From: a virus
Length of the DNA: 64,000 bases
Virus record (IMG/VR): IMGVR_UViG_3300032242_001192
Span: 1 to 64,000 of that record
Direction: 5' to 3' (one strand)
Made by a program: the position numbers and the translations under genes. Below the pieces are notes generated by a model. That model searched no databases, was not told where the DNA came from, and was given only the letters and a program-made list of their open reading frames with translations. Positions 51,336 through 60,900 of the stretch are shown in pieces (position 1 is the first letter of the stretch; each line of letters begins with the position of its first letter).

Positions 51336-51807
51336 TGTGATGAAGGGTGTTAATAGCAAAGATGCTATTATCGACGGAACACTAGTTCCATTCATTAATC
51401 GTAATAGTAGTGAATATCCTGTCGAGGTTGGGGCATCATTCTTTGCTCCCGTAAAGGTTGAGGATCAAAAAGATTTATCATTGAATATAGCAAAAGAACA
51501 TGCTAAACAAGAATATGATAGAATCATGCAGATGGTTGAGATTCTTAAAGAACAAGCAAAACAACTAGTAAGCAGACTTGATGCAACAGACTTAGTGCAT
51601 GATACATCTTTTTCTTTTAATCCTGTGCACGGTAAAGAATATCATATCTATTTAAATTCTTATCTTAATAAAAATCAATTAGGTTTAATTGGTCCAACAG
51701 ATTGGGCAGGTGGGAAACCTCCAGAACATTTGACATTTGTTGCATCCGTAATTAAAAAGGGAGATTCAACTTGGGAGTACGTAGATGAAGATAGCGTTAG
51801 TAACTGA
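51325..51807 (+). CDS. DUF2452-type protein
   Basis: A 160-residue protein with the pattern FNPVHGKEYHIYLNSYLNKN (~99-118) followed by LGLIGPTDWAG, characteristic of DUF2452, a family found in bacteria and phages with unknown function. The N-terminal half contains a long helix (AKQEYDRIMQMVEILKEQAK). Located upstream of 47/46, as in several marine T4-like phages, it may be co-expressed with recombination genes. Overlaps gp47 by 23 bases. Confidence 0.65.
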   Translation: MSSNVMKGVNSKDAIIDGTLVPFINRNSSEYPVEVGASFFAPVKVEDQKDLSLNIAKEHAKQEYDRIMQMVEILKEQAKQLVSRLDATDLVHDTSFSFNPVHGKEYHIYLNSYLNKNQLGLIGPTDWAGGKPPEHLTFVASVIKKGDSTWEYVDEDSVSN

Positions 51808-52849
51808 TACTCATTTTGGAGCAAGATCCGATTCTCAAGCGTTTGATTTATATTTTAAAAAATTCTATGATGAAGTATTTTTTCCAGAATTAGACAAGCG
51901 CAAAATACAGCAAATTATTCATTTGGGTGATTGCTTTGATAGACGAAAATATATTAACTTTAATACATTAAGTACATGTAAACAGTACTTCTTTGAAGAA
52001 GCAGTCAATCGTGGTATTGATATGGATATGATTATTGGTAACCACGATACATTCTATAAAAATACTAATGATATAAATTCTCCAACTTTATTGTTGGGAG
52101 AATATCCTAATCTTACTTGCTATAGTAAACCAACAATCGTAGAATATGATGGACTAAAGATTCTTTTACAGCCATGGATATGCGCCGACAACTATGAGGA
52201 TTCAATTAAACTAATTGAAAGCAAAGTGGCAAAGGTTTGTTTTGGACACTTAGAATTGTCTGGGTTTATTATGTTCAAGGGACAAGAAGCTCAAATAGAA
52301 CATGGTGGTTTAGATCCTTCGTTGTTTAAAGATTTTAAATTAGTATGTTCTGGACATTTCCATCACAAGCATGGCAGAGGCAATGTTGAGTATATAGGCA
52401 ATCCCTATCAGTTATTCTGGAACGATTTTGAGGATGATCGAGGATTCCATATCTTTGATACTAAAACACTACAGTTAGAATTTATTAGAAATCCAAATAC
52501 TATATTTGAGAAATATTATTACGACGATGAAAAAGAAGATCCTATGTCTATTGACATTACTAGATTCGCATCCAAAGTAATTAAATTGATTGTAGTAAAT
52601 AAAAAAGATTTTATTAAGTTTGATAAATTTATAGAAGCAATCTATAAACAAACTCCAATCGAATTAAAAATCATTGAAGATTTTTCTGAATTTGAATCTG
52701 AAGCAATAGACGAATCTGTCGACTTAGAGGACACGATGACACTATTATCTAATTATGTTGATAGTGTAGAAACAGATGCAGATAAAGATAGATTAAAAAG
52801 TTTGCTAAAAGCATTATATGTCGAAGCACAACATTATGAGGAAGTATGA
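51785..52849 (+). CDS. 47: Recombination nuclease subunit gp47 (SbcD/Mre11-like)
   Basis: A 354-residue metallophosphoesterase. Phosphoesterase motifs are visible: VTDTHFG (Asp8/His10), IIHLGDCFDRR (~44-54), IIGNHD (~78-83) and CSGHFHHKHG (~190-199) with GNPYQLFW. Gp47 with gp46 forms the Mre11/Rad50-type complex needed for recombination-dependent replication and DNA end resection. Length equals T4 gp47 (339) within limits. Its stop overlaps the 46 start (ATGA). Confidence 0.95.
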   Translation: MKIALVTDTHFGARSDSQAFDLYFKKFYDEVFFPELDKRKIQQIIHLGDCFDRRKYINFNTLSTCKQYFFEEAVNRGIDMDMIIGNHDTFYKNTNDINSPTLLLGEYPNLTCYSKPTIVEYDGLKILLQPWICADNYEDSIKLIESKVAKVCFGHLELSGFIMFKGQEAQIEHGGLDPSLFKDFKLVCSGHFHHKHGRGNVEYIGNPYQLFWNDFEDDRGFHIFDTKTLQLEFIRNPNTIFEKYYYDDEKEDPMSIDITRFASKVIKLIVVNKKDFIKFDKFIEAIYKQTPIELKIIEDFSEFESEAIDESVDLEDTMTLLSNYVDSVETDADKDRLKSLLKALYVEAQHYEEV

Positions 52850-54561
52850 TAAGATTTCACGCAGTTAGATGGAAAAATTTTTTATCGACAGGTGGACAAT
52901 TTACGGAAGTCAAATTAGATAAAGCAACAACTACACTTATTGTGGGTGAGAATGGTGCAGGCAAGAGTACTATTCTAGATGCTATTTGTTTCTGTTTGTT
53001 TAATAAACCTTTTAGGAATATTAATAAGCCTCAGTTGATGAATAGTATCAACGGTAAAGGCTTACAAGTTGAGATTGAATTTAGTATAGGTCCTAAAGAA
53101 TACAAAGTTGTTAGGGGTAGCAGACCTGGTATTTTTGAAATCTATGTCAACGGAGATCTGTTAAATCAAGATGCCGCATCTAAAGATTATCAAAAATATC
53201 TTGAAGACAACATTCTAAAGTTAAACTATAAATCTTTTACTCAAATCGTTATCCTGGGTAGCGCATCCTTTACTCCTTTTATGCAATTACCGCAAGGACA
53301 TAGAAGAGAAATTATTGAGGATATTTTAGACATTCAAATCTTTACAGTAATGAATTCTGTATTAAAAGATAAGAATGCAGAAATTAAAAATCAAATTACA
53401 AACATTGATACTCAAATTGAAATCGGTAAAAATAAAGTTAAAATGCAACAGCAGTACATAGCTACGCTGGAGAATGATAAACAGAAGAAAGTTGAAGATG
53501 TACAAAAGCGAATACTTGAAACGTCTGCAGAAATATCACAACTTAATGCAAGTGTCACTGCAGAAAAAGATGCCGAGAATACTCTTAAATCCTCGATATC
53601 GGATGCGAAGGAAAAACGCAACAAACGAACGGAAATGGGATCTTTGCTTAGAAAACTTTCCGAACGCGTTACTGCGCAAGAGGGGCATATTCACTTCTAT
53701 CACGACCACGATGTTTGTCCGACTTGTAGTCAGAATCTTGATGAAGAAGTCAAAAAGGATGCAATACAATCTCACACGCTCAAGGTCGGAGAGATTACCA
53801 AGGCTATCGAGGAACTCAACAATCAACTTATCGATATTGAAACAAGACTTGCAGAGATTGATTCTATTGAAGAGAAAATATCTGAACATCAAAGCAATAT
53901 CATTGCCCTCAACACAAGCATTATCGCAAACCAAAACTACGTACAAAAATTACAAGACGATATATCTAGTTCCACATCATCATCGGGCGATATTGAAGGG
54001 GAAAAGGCTAAGCTCAAAGCTCTTGCTAAAGAAGTCGTCGCTCATGCAGATCAAAAAAGCAAAGCCTCGGAGGAAAAACATTATTTAGATATTGCTAGTA
54101 TTTTATTAAAAGATACAGGTATTAAGACAAAGATTATTCGTCAATACTTACCTGTCATTAATAAATTAGTAAATAAGTATCTTGTGGCAATGGATTTCTT
54201 TTGTCATTTTGAATTGGATGAGGCATTTAATGAGAAAATTAAATCTAGACACAGAGACGAATTTTCGTATGCCTCATTTAGTGAAGGTGAAAAACAGCGC
54301 ATAGATTTGGCGTTAGTATTTACTTGGAGAACAATCGCAAAGATGAAGAATTGTGCTAGCACAAACCTTTTGTTACTTGATGAGGTTTTTGATTCTTCTT
54401 TAGATGTCAATGGTACAGATTATGTAATGAACCTTATAAATACTTTAGGAGATGAGACTAATGTATTTGTTATTAGTCACAAAGGAGATCTTCTCTTTGA
54501 CAAATTTAGAAGTGTCATAAAGTTTGAGAAGCATCAAAATTTTTCAAGAATATCAGTATAG
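52846..54561 (+). CDS. 46: Recombination nuclease subunit gp46 (SbcC/Rad50-like)
   Basis: A 571-residue SMC-like ATPase. Walker A is IVGENGAGKST (residues 32-42), the zinc hook CPTC at about 291-294 in the centre of two antiparallel coiled coils, signature motif FSEGEKQRIDLAL near 478-490, and Walker B LLLLDEVFDSSLD near 507-519. It pairs with gp47. Length agrees with T4 gp46 (560). Codons around the hook (about 53560-53960) use more C-ending codons than nearby sequence, a minor local oddity. Confidence 0.95.
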   Translation: MIRFHAVRWKNFLSTGGQFTEVKLDKATTTLIVGENGAGKSTILDAICFCLFNKPFRNINKPQLMNSINGKGLQVEIEFSIGPKEYKVVRGSRPGIFEIYVNGDLLNQDAASKDYQKYLEDNILKLNYKSFTQIVILGSASFTPFMQLPQGHRREIIEDILDIQIFTVMNSVLKDKNAEIKNQITNIDTQIEIGKNKVKMQQQYIATLENDKQKKVEDVQKRILETSAEISQLNASVTAEKDAENTLKSSISDAKEKRNKRTEMGSLLRKLSERVTAQEGHIHFYHDHDVCPTCSQNLDEEVKKDAIQSHTLKVGEITKAIEELNNQLIDIETRLAEIDSIEEKISEHQSNIIALNTSIIANQNYVQKLQDDISSSTSSSGDIEGEKAKLKALAKEVVAHADQKSKASEEKHYLDIASILLKDTGIKTKIIRQYLPVINKLVNKYLVAMDFFCHFELDEAFNEKIKSRHRDEFSYASFSEGEKQRIDLALVFTWRTIAKMKNCASTNLLLLDEVFDSSLDVNGTDYVMNLINTLGDETNVFVISHKGDLLFDKFRSVIKFEKHQNFSRISV

Positions 54562-54569
54562 GAATTATT

Positions 54570-55160
54570 ATGAATAAATGGGAATTACAAGTACATCAGG
54601 TCAACGCATATTGCTACTACGAGAATATATTTGACGATGATATGATTAACGGCATTATAGAAGCAGGCGAAAAGCTTGGCACAGATAAAGCATATGTTGG
54701 TGGGGATTTACAAACACCTGGAAGGGTAGCTGAAGAAATCCGAAAAACGGATATTGCTTGGTTAAATGGAACTCAAGAAAATGCTTGGATTTTTAGAAAA
54801 CTAACAGATGTAATTTTACAAGCAAACGCACAATGGTTTGGATTTGATCTTAATACTATCGAAGCTCTTCAGTATTCTGTTTATAATGTAGGTGATTTTT
54901 ATGATTCGCATGTAGATCATCACTTTCAAGGTGCAGGTCAATATCCAAGAAAACTAAGTTTTACTATGCAACTAACTGATCCTAGTGAATATGAAGGTGG
55001 TAATACTAGATTAATCACATCTCAAGAACCTTTCGATATTCCAAAGACAAAAGGATCCATTACTTTCTTCCCTTCATATACATTACATGATGTACAACCA
55101 GTAACTAAAGGTACTCGCAAAGCATTAGTAGGTTGGATATTAGGACCACGTTGGAAATAA
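54570..55160 (+). CDS. 2-oxoglutarate/Fe(II) dioxygenase (prolyl-4-hydroxylase-like)
   Basis: A 196-residue 2OG oxygenase. The iron ligands are in YDSHVDHHF (His114, Asp116) and TLHDVQPVTKGTRKALVGW (His173, with Arg183 as 2-oxoglutarate anchor). The layout follows PKHD/P4H-type enzymes found often in cyanophage and pelagiphage genomes. Substrate unknown; oxidation of protein, nucleobase or small molecule is possible. A preceding GGAATTATT ribosome-like site sits nine bases after gp46. Confidence 0.85.
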   Translation: MNKWELQVHQVNAYCYYENIFDDDMINGIIEAGEKLGTDKAYVGGDLQTPGRVAEEIRKTDIAWLNGTQENAWIFRKLTDVILQANAQWFGFDLNTIEALQYSVYNVGDFYDSHVDHHFQGAGQYPRKLSFTMQLTDPSEYEGGNTRLITSQEPFDIPKTKGSITFFPSYTLHDVQPVTKGTRKALVGWILGPRWK

Positions 55161-55161
55161 A

Positions 55162-55437
55162 ATGGCTACAAAGATTCCGTTAGAGTATTTAGATTTAGAT
55201 AACGATTTCGGTTTCAACGCTGTACATGAAACAGACGTTACAGAACCTTTAGTCAATCAAGTAAATCAAAATGCGGATATCAAAATAAAACAACAATTAG
55301 CTTCTGTTGAAAAATTGATTTTGCCCCTTTTGGTTAACTTGATGAAGAATCCTGAGAAGGATTACATACATTGGCCGAATAGAGTACCGGCGATTGAGAA
55401 ACAGATTGAACGCATACTGGCGATAACCCGTAGTTAA
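55162..55437 (+). CDS. Small conserved phage protein
   Basis: A 91-residue mostly helical protein with the pattern LVNLMKNPEKDYIHWPNRVP then AIEKQIERILAITRS (residues ~58-91), which I recognise as recurrent in T4-like marine phages (xPxKxYIxWPNR). Function unknown. It starts one base after the dioxygenase stop and is the last gene of that transcription unit before a strong promoter. Confidence 0.65.
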   Translation: MATKIPLEYLDLDNDFGFNAVHETDVTEPLVNQVNQNADIKIKQQLASVEKLILPLLVNLMKNPEKDYIHWPNRVPAIEKQIERILAITRS

Positions 55438-55452
55438 TGGCTTACTGAGGGC

Positions 55453-55481
55453 TTGACTTCTTGTACTAAAGGTGTTATAAT
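55453..55481 (+). promoter_or_regulatory. Strong sigma70 promoter before the VWA gene
   Basis: TTGACT and TATAAT with an exact 17-base spacer, plus an extended -10 (TGTTATAAT). The -10 neighbourhood AAAGGTGTTATAAT is identical to that of the promoter before the downstream AAA+ gene. A GTACAAAGGAG ribosome region follows before the ATG at 55506. Confidence 0.9.
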
Positions 55482-55505
55482 TAAGGCTAGTACAAAGGAG
55501 TCTCG

Positions 55506-57764
55506 ATGTTAGTTCAATCAAAATCTCTTCTAGCAAAATTGCTTGCCGCAGAAAACATCACTGTCGAGCATCGCAAAACACAAACAGCATATTTCGATCC
55601 TAAGAATAGAGTCATGGTTCTTCCTATATGGAAAGAAATGACTCCTGATGTCTATGACTTACTACTTGGTCATGAGACAGGACATGCTTTATTCACACCT
55701 TCCGAGGGTTGGCATAATGCAATTATATCCTCACAAAGCAGAGCGTTCAAAACATTCTTAAATGTTATCGAAGACGTACGCATTGAAAAGAAGGTTCAAG
55801 AAAAATTCCCAGGCCTTAAAGCATGTTTCACACGAGGTTATAATGACTTCATGAAGAGGGATTTCTTTGGCATTGAAAATATTGCAAGTCAACTAGATAT
55901 ACTACCATTTATTGATCGTATCAATCTTCACTATAAAGTTGGCTCTTATTTAAATATCAAATTCTCAGATAAAGAACAAGTTTATCTAAAGCGTTTAGAC
56001 AATCTTAAGAAATGGGAAGATGTAGAAAAGCTTGCTCGAGAATTATTTGCTATGGCAAAAGATGATCTTAGACAACAGCTTATGGATCAGTTTGCTAACT
56101 ATGAGGAGGGCGAAGGCGATCCCGACGAACAAGAGTTTGATTACGACGGCGAGTTCGAAGAAGATGCAGATGAGTTTGGTACAAAGCGCAAGGCGCGCTC
56201 ATTCTTCGGAGGCAGTAATAGAATTGCAGAAGATGAACCTTATTCTAGAACAGATGATTATTTCCGTAGAAAAGAAACAGAACTTTTAGCTGACGACGTA
56301 AAACCATATTATTATGCGAATTTGCCTTTAGCTAATTTGAAACAGATCATTGTTCCTTATAAGAATATGAAATTGCATTATAATGATTTTGCATATTACG
56401 ATCCTTCACTGGGAATGAAAAAAGATGTATCTGAGGATCCTAAATTACTAGGATATGTAGAGTCTGCTAAGAACAAATACTACAAGGAATTCACAGATAC
56501 AAATAAAAAGTATATCTCATATCTTGTCAAAGAGTTTGAGTTGCGTCGTAATGCTAGACAATTTGCTCGAGCAAGTATTGCTAAAACAGGTGCACTTGAT
56601 GTTAAGAAAATTTATTCTTATAAAATCAACGATGACTTGTTCAAACGAATCTCAGTAGTTCCTAACGGAAAATCTCATGGACTAGTTATGTTCATTGATT
56701 ACTCTGGGTCTATGACAGAAAATATTGATGCAACAATTGAACAAACTATTGTATTAGCGACATTCTGTAAAAAGGTAAATATTCCATTCCGAGTATATGC
56801 ATTCACAGATGATTTTCTTTCACCTGAAGATTTAATGTCCGAATTGAGTATTACTGATGCAGAAGGGTATCGTAGATATTTTGAATCGAATCACAATGGT
56901 AGAAAATCTGTATACAATAAATTCTCAAGTGAAAATGGTGAGCTTGATCTAAATGGGTCCAAGGCTTTTAGATTGCGAGAATATCTTTCTAGTGAGATGT
57001 CTGGAACAGAATTCAGAGAAGGAGTTAAGTTTTGGTTATTGGCAGGCAAACTGCATAATGCACGAAGCTGGAGCAGACGCACAGATACGATGAATATAAA
57101 TGAGCCTATGACATGTATTCGAAATACTAGATTTGAATCGTTGAATGGTACACCTTTGAATGAAGCAATTGTTGCTAGTGTTGAGATTGTAAAACAATTT
57201 AGAAAACAATATCGGTTAGATGTAGTTAATACTGTGTTCTTAACTGATGGTGATGCTAATGAAAACAATTCAATATATAGTGAAACTGCTTCATCGGGTT
57301 CTGAATATTTCCAAAGGTACAATAGTACTGATAGAAATCTAGTTATTAGAAACTTACGAGATGGTACTCAGGCAGTAGCACCACCTAGAACAGCATTGAC
57401 ACAAGGTCTCTTATCTTTACTAAAAGAAACTACAGGTTCTAATGTTATTGGATTCTTTATAACAGGTGGCTACAGTATCAAGGGTACTATCAGGGGTAAG
57501 ATGGCAAAGCATGGTCTAGATTCAACTTTAGACATTGACAATATAATGAAAAGTTTTAGAAAGAACAAATTCGTCATGCTAAATGATGTTGGATATGATG
57601 ATTTTTATATCATACCTGGAGGTAAGGATCTTGTAATTGAAGAGGATAAGCTTGAGGTTGAGGGAACCTCTAAAAACGATTTCAAGAAAGCCTTTATGAA
57701 AATGCAAAAGGGCAAGGTCACGAACCGCGTGCTTTTGAGTAGATTTGTCGAGAAAATTGCTTGA
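55506..57764 (+). CDS. HExxH metallopeptidase-motif / VWA (CobT-like) protein
   Basis: A 752-residue protein. Residues 1-110 hold a gluzincin-like motif: HETGH (56-60) with VIEDVRIEKK (87-96), the NxxEDxRxE type seen in CobT-like and related proteins. After an acidic, low-complexity linker (~200-230) and a middle helical domain, a von Willebrand A domain begins near 390; its MIDAS is FIDYSGSMTEN (Asp398, Ser400, Ser402) with a later TDGDANEN (~583). It is paired with the AAA+ gene immediately downstream, the usual arrangement of MoxR-VWA (CobS/CobT) remodelling systems. Whether the HETGH is proteolytically active is unknown. It has its own promoter. Confidence 0.78.
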   Translation: MLVQSKSLLAKLLAAENITVEHRKTQTAYFDPKNRVMVLPIWKEMTPDVYDLLLGHETGHALFTPSEGWHNAIISSQSRAFKTFLNVIEDVRIEKKVQEKFPGLKACFTRGYNDFMKRDFFGIENIASQLDILPFIDRINLHYKVGSYLNIKFSDKEQVYLKRLDNLKKWEDVEKLARELFAMAKDDLRQQLMDQFANYEEGEGDPDEQEFDYDGEFEEDADEFGTKRKARSFFGGSNRIAEDEPYSRTDDYFRRKETELLADDVKPYYYANLPLANLKQIIVPYKNMKLHYNDFAYYDPSLGMKKDVSEDPKLLGYVESAKNKYYKEFTDTNKKYISYLVKEFELRRNARQFARASIAKTGALDVKKIYSYKINDDLFKRISVVPNGKSHGLVMFIDYSGSMTENIDATIEQTIVLATFCKKVNIPFRVYAFTDDFLSPEDLMSELSITDAEGYRRYFESNHNGRKSVYNKFSSENGELDLNGSKAFRLREYLSSEMSGTEFREGVKFWLLAGKLHNARSWSRRTDTMNINEPMTCIRNTRFESLNGTPLNEAIVASVEIVKQFRKQYRLDVVNTVFLTDGDANENNSIYSETASSGSEYFQRYNSTDRNLVIRNLRDGTQAVAPPRTALTQGLLSLLKETTGSNVIGFFITGGYSIKGTIRGKMAKHGLDSTLDIDNIMKSFRKNKFVMLNDVGYDDFYIIPGGKDLVIEEDKLEVEGTSKNDFKKAFMKMQKGKVTNRVLLSRFVEKIA

Positions 57765-57789
57765 CAAGAAGCATAAAAGGTGTTATAAT
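57761..57789 (+). promoter_or_regulatory. Consensus sigma70 promoter before the AAA+ gene
   Basis: TTGACA and TATAAT, both perfect, with a 17-base spacer and an extended -10 (TGTTATAAT); the -35 overlaps the stop of the VWA gene. The shared AAAGGTGTTATAAT with the preceding promoter suggests co-regulated, strong early expression of both genes. The ATG follows 37 bases after the -10. Confidence 0.93.
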
Positions 57790-57825
57790 ATAGTATGAAT
57801 TGTTTGAAACCACAGGAGTTATATT

Positions 57826-59004
57826 ATGTCTAAATCGCACTTCACCGAAGATCAGCGCAAAGAATTGATTACTACATTGATTACGCAATATGGTAATCGA
57901 GTATCTAAAGATGCTATTATTGATTTTTGTTCGAAGCAGAATTTGCCGAATCCTCATTTCCTGATCTCTCGGCGTGACATCAAGGCAGGAAAAGATTATA
58001 TGTTAGATCTATTTTATGAAAAAGGTGAAGAAATGAAACGTGAAGATACTCCAGTAAATGCACCAGCATTGCAAGCACAAGTAATGCAGTTTAAACCAAA
58101 ACGTGTAGCAGTAGAAGCAGATAGTACTATTCCTCAAAAGGATAATACTTATGTTCCGTTTGGATTCTTTAGACAGTTAGAACAGATTATCAAATCGCAG
58201 ACATTCTATCCAGTCTTTATTACTGGCCTATCAGGCAATGGCAAGACTACTATGGTAGAACAAGTTGCAGCTAAACTTAAGCGTGAGTGTATTCGAGTTA
58301 ATATTAGTATTGAAACAGATGAAGATGATCTAATCGGTGGTAATACTTTGCATGACGGTAACGTAATTTATCGTGAGGGTCCTGTTCTTATGGCAATGCG
58401 TCGAGGTGCAGTACTTCTAATTGACGAAATTGATCGTGGATCTAATAAATTGATGTGCCTACAAAGTATTCTAGAAGGCAAGCCATTCTTTAATAAGAAA
58501 ACAGGTGAGATGGTCTATCCTGAAAAAGGATTCACAATTATCGCAACTGCTAATACTAAAGGTCGTGGTACTGAGGATGGTCGTTTTATTGCAGCACAGA
58601 TTTTGGATGAGGCATTCTTAGAGCGCTTCCCTATTACAGTTGAACAAGAGTATCCTAGCGCTGCTGTTGAAAAGAAAATTGTAAACAATAAAATGGAATT
58701 CTATGGTCGTGTAGATACCGACTTTGCAGAGAAGCTTGTTAACTGGGCAGAGATTATTCGTAAGACATTTGTAGAAGGTGGCGTAGACGAGATTGTCAGT
58801 ACACGTCGTTTGGTAAATATCGTACAGGCATATTCAATCTTCGAAGATCGTGAGGAAGCAATTAAGTATTGTATTAATCGATTTGATGACGATACAAAGA
58901 CAGCATTTATGGATTTGTATTCTAAAATGAATGCTCCTGTAGAACAAGCAGTTAAGGCAAATCCTGATAGCGAAAGCAATCTAGATGATGAGGTTCCATT
59001 CTAA
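57826..59004 (+). CDS. MoxR/CobS-type AAA+ ATPase
   Basis: A 392-residue AAA+ ATPase. Walker A is GLSGNGKTT (134-142), Walker B VLLIDEIDRG (about 196-205), a sensor 1-type stretch IIATANTKGRG (~242-252), and an arginine-rich sensor/finger region DEAFLERFP. TDEDDLIGG (~162-172) and the LIGG/REGP insert match MoxR/CobS. CobS-type genes are frequent in cyanophages, where they were labelled cobaltochelatase, but the neighbouring VWA partner here supports a general chaperone-like remodelling role. The N-terminal ~60 residues (HFTEDQRKELITTLITQYGN) are an additional helical domain. Confidence 0.85.
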   Translation: MSKSHFTEDQRKELITTLITQYGNRVSKDAIIDFCSKQNLPNPHFLISRRDIKAGKDYMLDLFYEKGEEMKREDTPVNAPALQAQVMQFKPKRVAVEADSTIPQKDNTYVPFGFFRQLEQIIKSQTFYPVFITGLSGNGKTTMVEQVAAKLKRECIRVNISIETDEDDLIGGNTLHDGNVIYREGPVLMAMRRGAVLLIDEIDRGSNKLMCLQSILEGKPFFNKKTGEMVYPEKGFTIIATANTKGRGTEDGRFIAAQILDEAFLERFPITVEQEYPSAAVEKKIVNNKMEFYGRVDTDFAEKLVNWAEIIRKTFVEGGVDEIVSTRRLVNIVQAYSIFEDREEAIKYCINRFDDDTKTAFMDLYSKMNAPVEQAVKANPDSESNLDDEVPF

Positions 59005-59020
59005 TAATAATATAATCTAA

Positions 59021-59043
59021 GCAAGGGCGCTTCGGCGCCCTGC
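59021..59043 (+). terminator. Hairpin with UUCG loop after the AAA+ gene
   Basis: AGGGCGC-TTCG-GCGCCCT, seven base pairs with the extra-stable UUCG tetraloop, extended by GC pairs around one bulged base. It lies 17 bases after the stop. The following sequence is not a good T-run, so it may be a weak terminator or an RNA 3'-end stabiliser. Confidence 0.6.
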
Positions 59044-59053
59044 TCCTATCTTT

Positions 59054-59884
59054 ATGCACACTAATGAAATAGTCCATGACACCTTTATTCCTAGATGGTT
59101 CGGTAGGCTAGGAAATAACATACAACAAATATCTAATGCCATTTACTTTTGTAGAAATAATAGCATTAATTTTTCCTCACCTGAGAGCGTTTATCTTAAT
59201 GAAATTAATGAACAGTTTGGTCCAAGTACATATAAAATAAAAGAAGATTCTAATAATTGGTTTTACTTTTTTAATGGACCGGATGCAGATTTTACTGTCG
59301 ATATAGATGATCTAAATAGAAAAAGAAAAGAAATATGTTTAGAATACATTCTACCTGCTCTAAAAATTAACCATGAAGAATTGAACACTCCTGTAGAAGA
59401 ATTAGTTATTCATATTCGAAGCGGTGATCTATATACTAGATGGCCTGCAACACATACACAAAATCCGCTAGCATATTATCTACATTTATATCTAACCCAT
59501 AATGGCAAGGTTATATTTGTAGCTGAGGATGATAACAATCCAATCGTTTATTTTCTAAGCAAAATGCCAAGCGTAGACATTCGATTATTGAATGAGATGG
59601 ATAGTTACACTTTATTATTACGAGCAAAAAATTTAGCAACATCTGGTGCAGGTTCTTTTGCAATATCTGCAGCTTTCTGTTCGCCTAATTTAGAAAATTT
59701 ATACTGTACAGATTTATACTTGGAAAATAGTTTGAATCCGACTATGTTAAAAGAGCAACTTAATGTTCTTATGGCGGATGTCTCAGGCAATAAATATTTT
59801 AAAGTAGGTGAGTGGAATACTGCGCAACACGACATTAATAAGATCTTGAAATACGAAGATCATATATCATTTAGGAGACTATAG
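59054..59884 (+). CDS. Fucosyltransferase-like glycosyltransferase (GT11-type)
   Basis: A 276-residue protein. [15 protein letters not shown] (residues ~16-30) matches the G-x-LGN-x(2)-Q N-terminal motif of GT11, and [14 protein letters not shown] (117-130) contains the H-x-R-(R/S)-G-D GDP-fucose-binding motif of alpha-1,2/alpha-1,6-fucosyltransferases. The C-terminal half is less conserved. The neighbouring gmd and fcl genes make GDP-fucose-type donors, which supports the call. It starts 11 bases after the hairpin, without a clear ribosome site. Confidence 0.72.
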   Translation: MHTNEIVHDTFIPRWFGRLGNNIQQISNAIYFCRNNSINFSSPESVYLNEINEQFGPSTYKIKEDSNNWFYFFNGPDADFTVDIDDLNRKRKEICLEYILPALKINHEELNTPVEELVIHIRSGDLYTRWPATHTQNPLAYYLHLYLTHNGKVIFVAEDDNNPIVYFLSKMPSVDIRLLNEMDSYTLLLRAKNLATSGAGSFAISAAFCSPNLENLYCTDLYLENSLNPTMLKEQLNVLMADVSGNKYFKVGEWNTAQHDINKILKYEDHISFRRL

Positions 59885-59885
59885 C

Positions 59886-60899
59886 ATGGCAAACAAAGTT
59901 GCTCTAATTACGGGCATTACTGGGCAAGACGGTTCTTATCTTGCAGAATTACTATTAGAAAAAGGTTATGAGGTTCATGGAATTGTTCGTCGCAGTTCTT
60001 CTATGAACACAAGCCGTATTAATCATATCTATAGTAATCCAAATCTTCATCTTCACTATGGTGACGTAACAGATTCTTTATCTATTATGAATGTATTGAA
60101 GAAACATAATCCTAGCGAGATCTATAATCTGGCAGCACAAAGTCATGTGAAGGTTTCTTTTGAAACTCCTGAGTATACAGCAATGGTTGATGGCTTAGGT
60201 ACATTAAAGATTTTAGAGTCAGTTAGATTATTAGGAATGGAAAAAACAACTAAGATCTATCAAGCATCTACATCTGAACTATATGGTTTAGTTCAGGAAA
60301 TCCCACAAAGAGAAACAACTCCGTTCTATCCTAGATCACCATATGGTGTTGCTAAGTTATATGCATACTGGATTGTTAAGAATTATCGAGAATCATATAA
60401 TATGTTCTGTTGTTCAGGTATTCTATTTAATCACGAATCTCCCCGCAGAGGTTTCAACTTCGTTACTAAGAAGATTGTAAATGGATTAGAAGCGGTTAGT
60501 TCTGGTCGTCAAGAATGTTTGACATTAGGTAATCTAACAGCATTAAGAGATTGGGGACATGCTAAAGATTATGTCGAAGCAATGTGGTTAATGTTACAAC
60601 AGGATACTCCCGATGACTATGTTATTGCTACAGGTGAGCAATATACAGTTAAACAATTCGTAGAACATTGTGCTCCATATTTCGCATTGAAGATTCGCTG
60701 GGAAGGTGAAGGCTTAAATGAAGTAGGTATTGATGTTAACACTAATAGAGTTGTAGTAAGAGTTGATCCTAAATACTTCCGACCCGCAGAAGTTCAAACC
60801 TTATTGGGAGATTCTACAAAAGCTAGAAGTGTCCTCGGTTGGCAACCTAAACATTCTTTCGACGACTTGGTCGAAGATATGTGCATAAACTTTGAATAA
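59886..60899 (+). CDS. gmd: GDP-mannose 4,6-dehydratase
   Basis: A 337-residue SDR producing GDP-4-keto-6-deoxy-D-mannose. [20 protein letters not shown] (7-26), [14 protein letters not shown] (~33-46), [20 protein letters not shown] and [15 protein letters not shown] (catalytic Tyr/Lys) with FNHESPRRG are specific to Gmd. Length fits bacterial enzymes (~345-370). The product is the common precursor for GDP-fucose, colitose and perosamine, and the next genes suggest which is made. It begins one base after the fucosyltransferase-like gene. Confidence 0.95.
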   Translation: MANKVALITGITGQDGSYLAELLLEKGYEVHGIVRRSSSMNTSRINHIYSNPNLHLHYGDVTDSLSIMNVLKKHNPSEIYNLAAQSHVKVSFETPEYTAMVDGLGTLKILESVRLLGMEKTTKIYQASTSELYGLVQEIPQRETTPFYPRSPYGVAKLYAYWIVKNYRESYNMFCCSGILFNHESPRRGFNFVTKKIVNGLEAVSSGRQECLTLGNLTALRDWGHAKDYVEAMWLMLQQDTPDDYVIATGEQYTVKQFVEHCAPYFALKIRWEGEGLNEVGIDVNTNRVVVRVDPKYFRPAEVQTLLGDSTKARSVLGWQPKHSFDDLVEDMCINFE

Positions 60900-60900
60900 T

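Noticed and set aside
54435-54442. TATAAATA inside gene 46
   Set aside because: Within coding sequence and not near a following late gene start; likely chance.
57826-59004. Annotation of the AAA+ gene as a cobaltochelatase (CobS) in cobalamin synthesis
   Set aside because: There are no other cobalamin genes in the window, and the partner has a peptidase-like motif; MoxR-type remodelling is the more cautious description.
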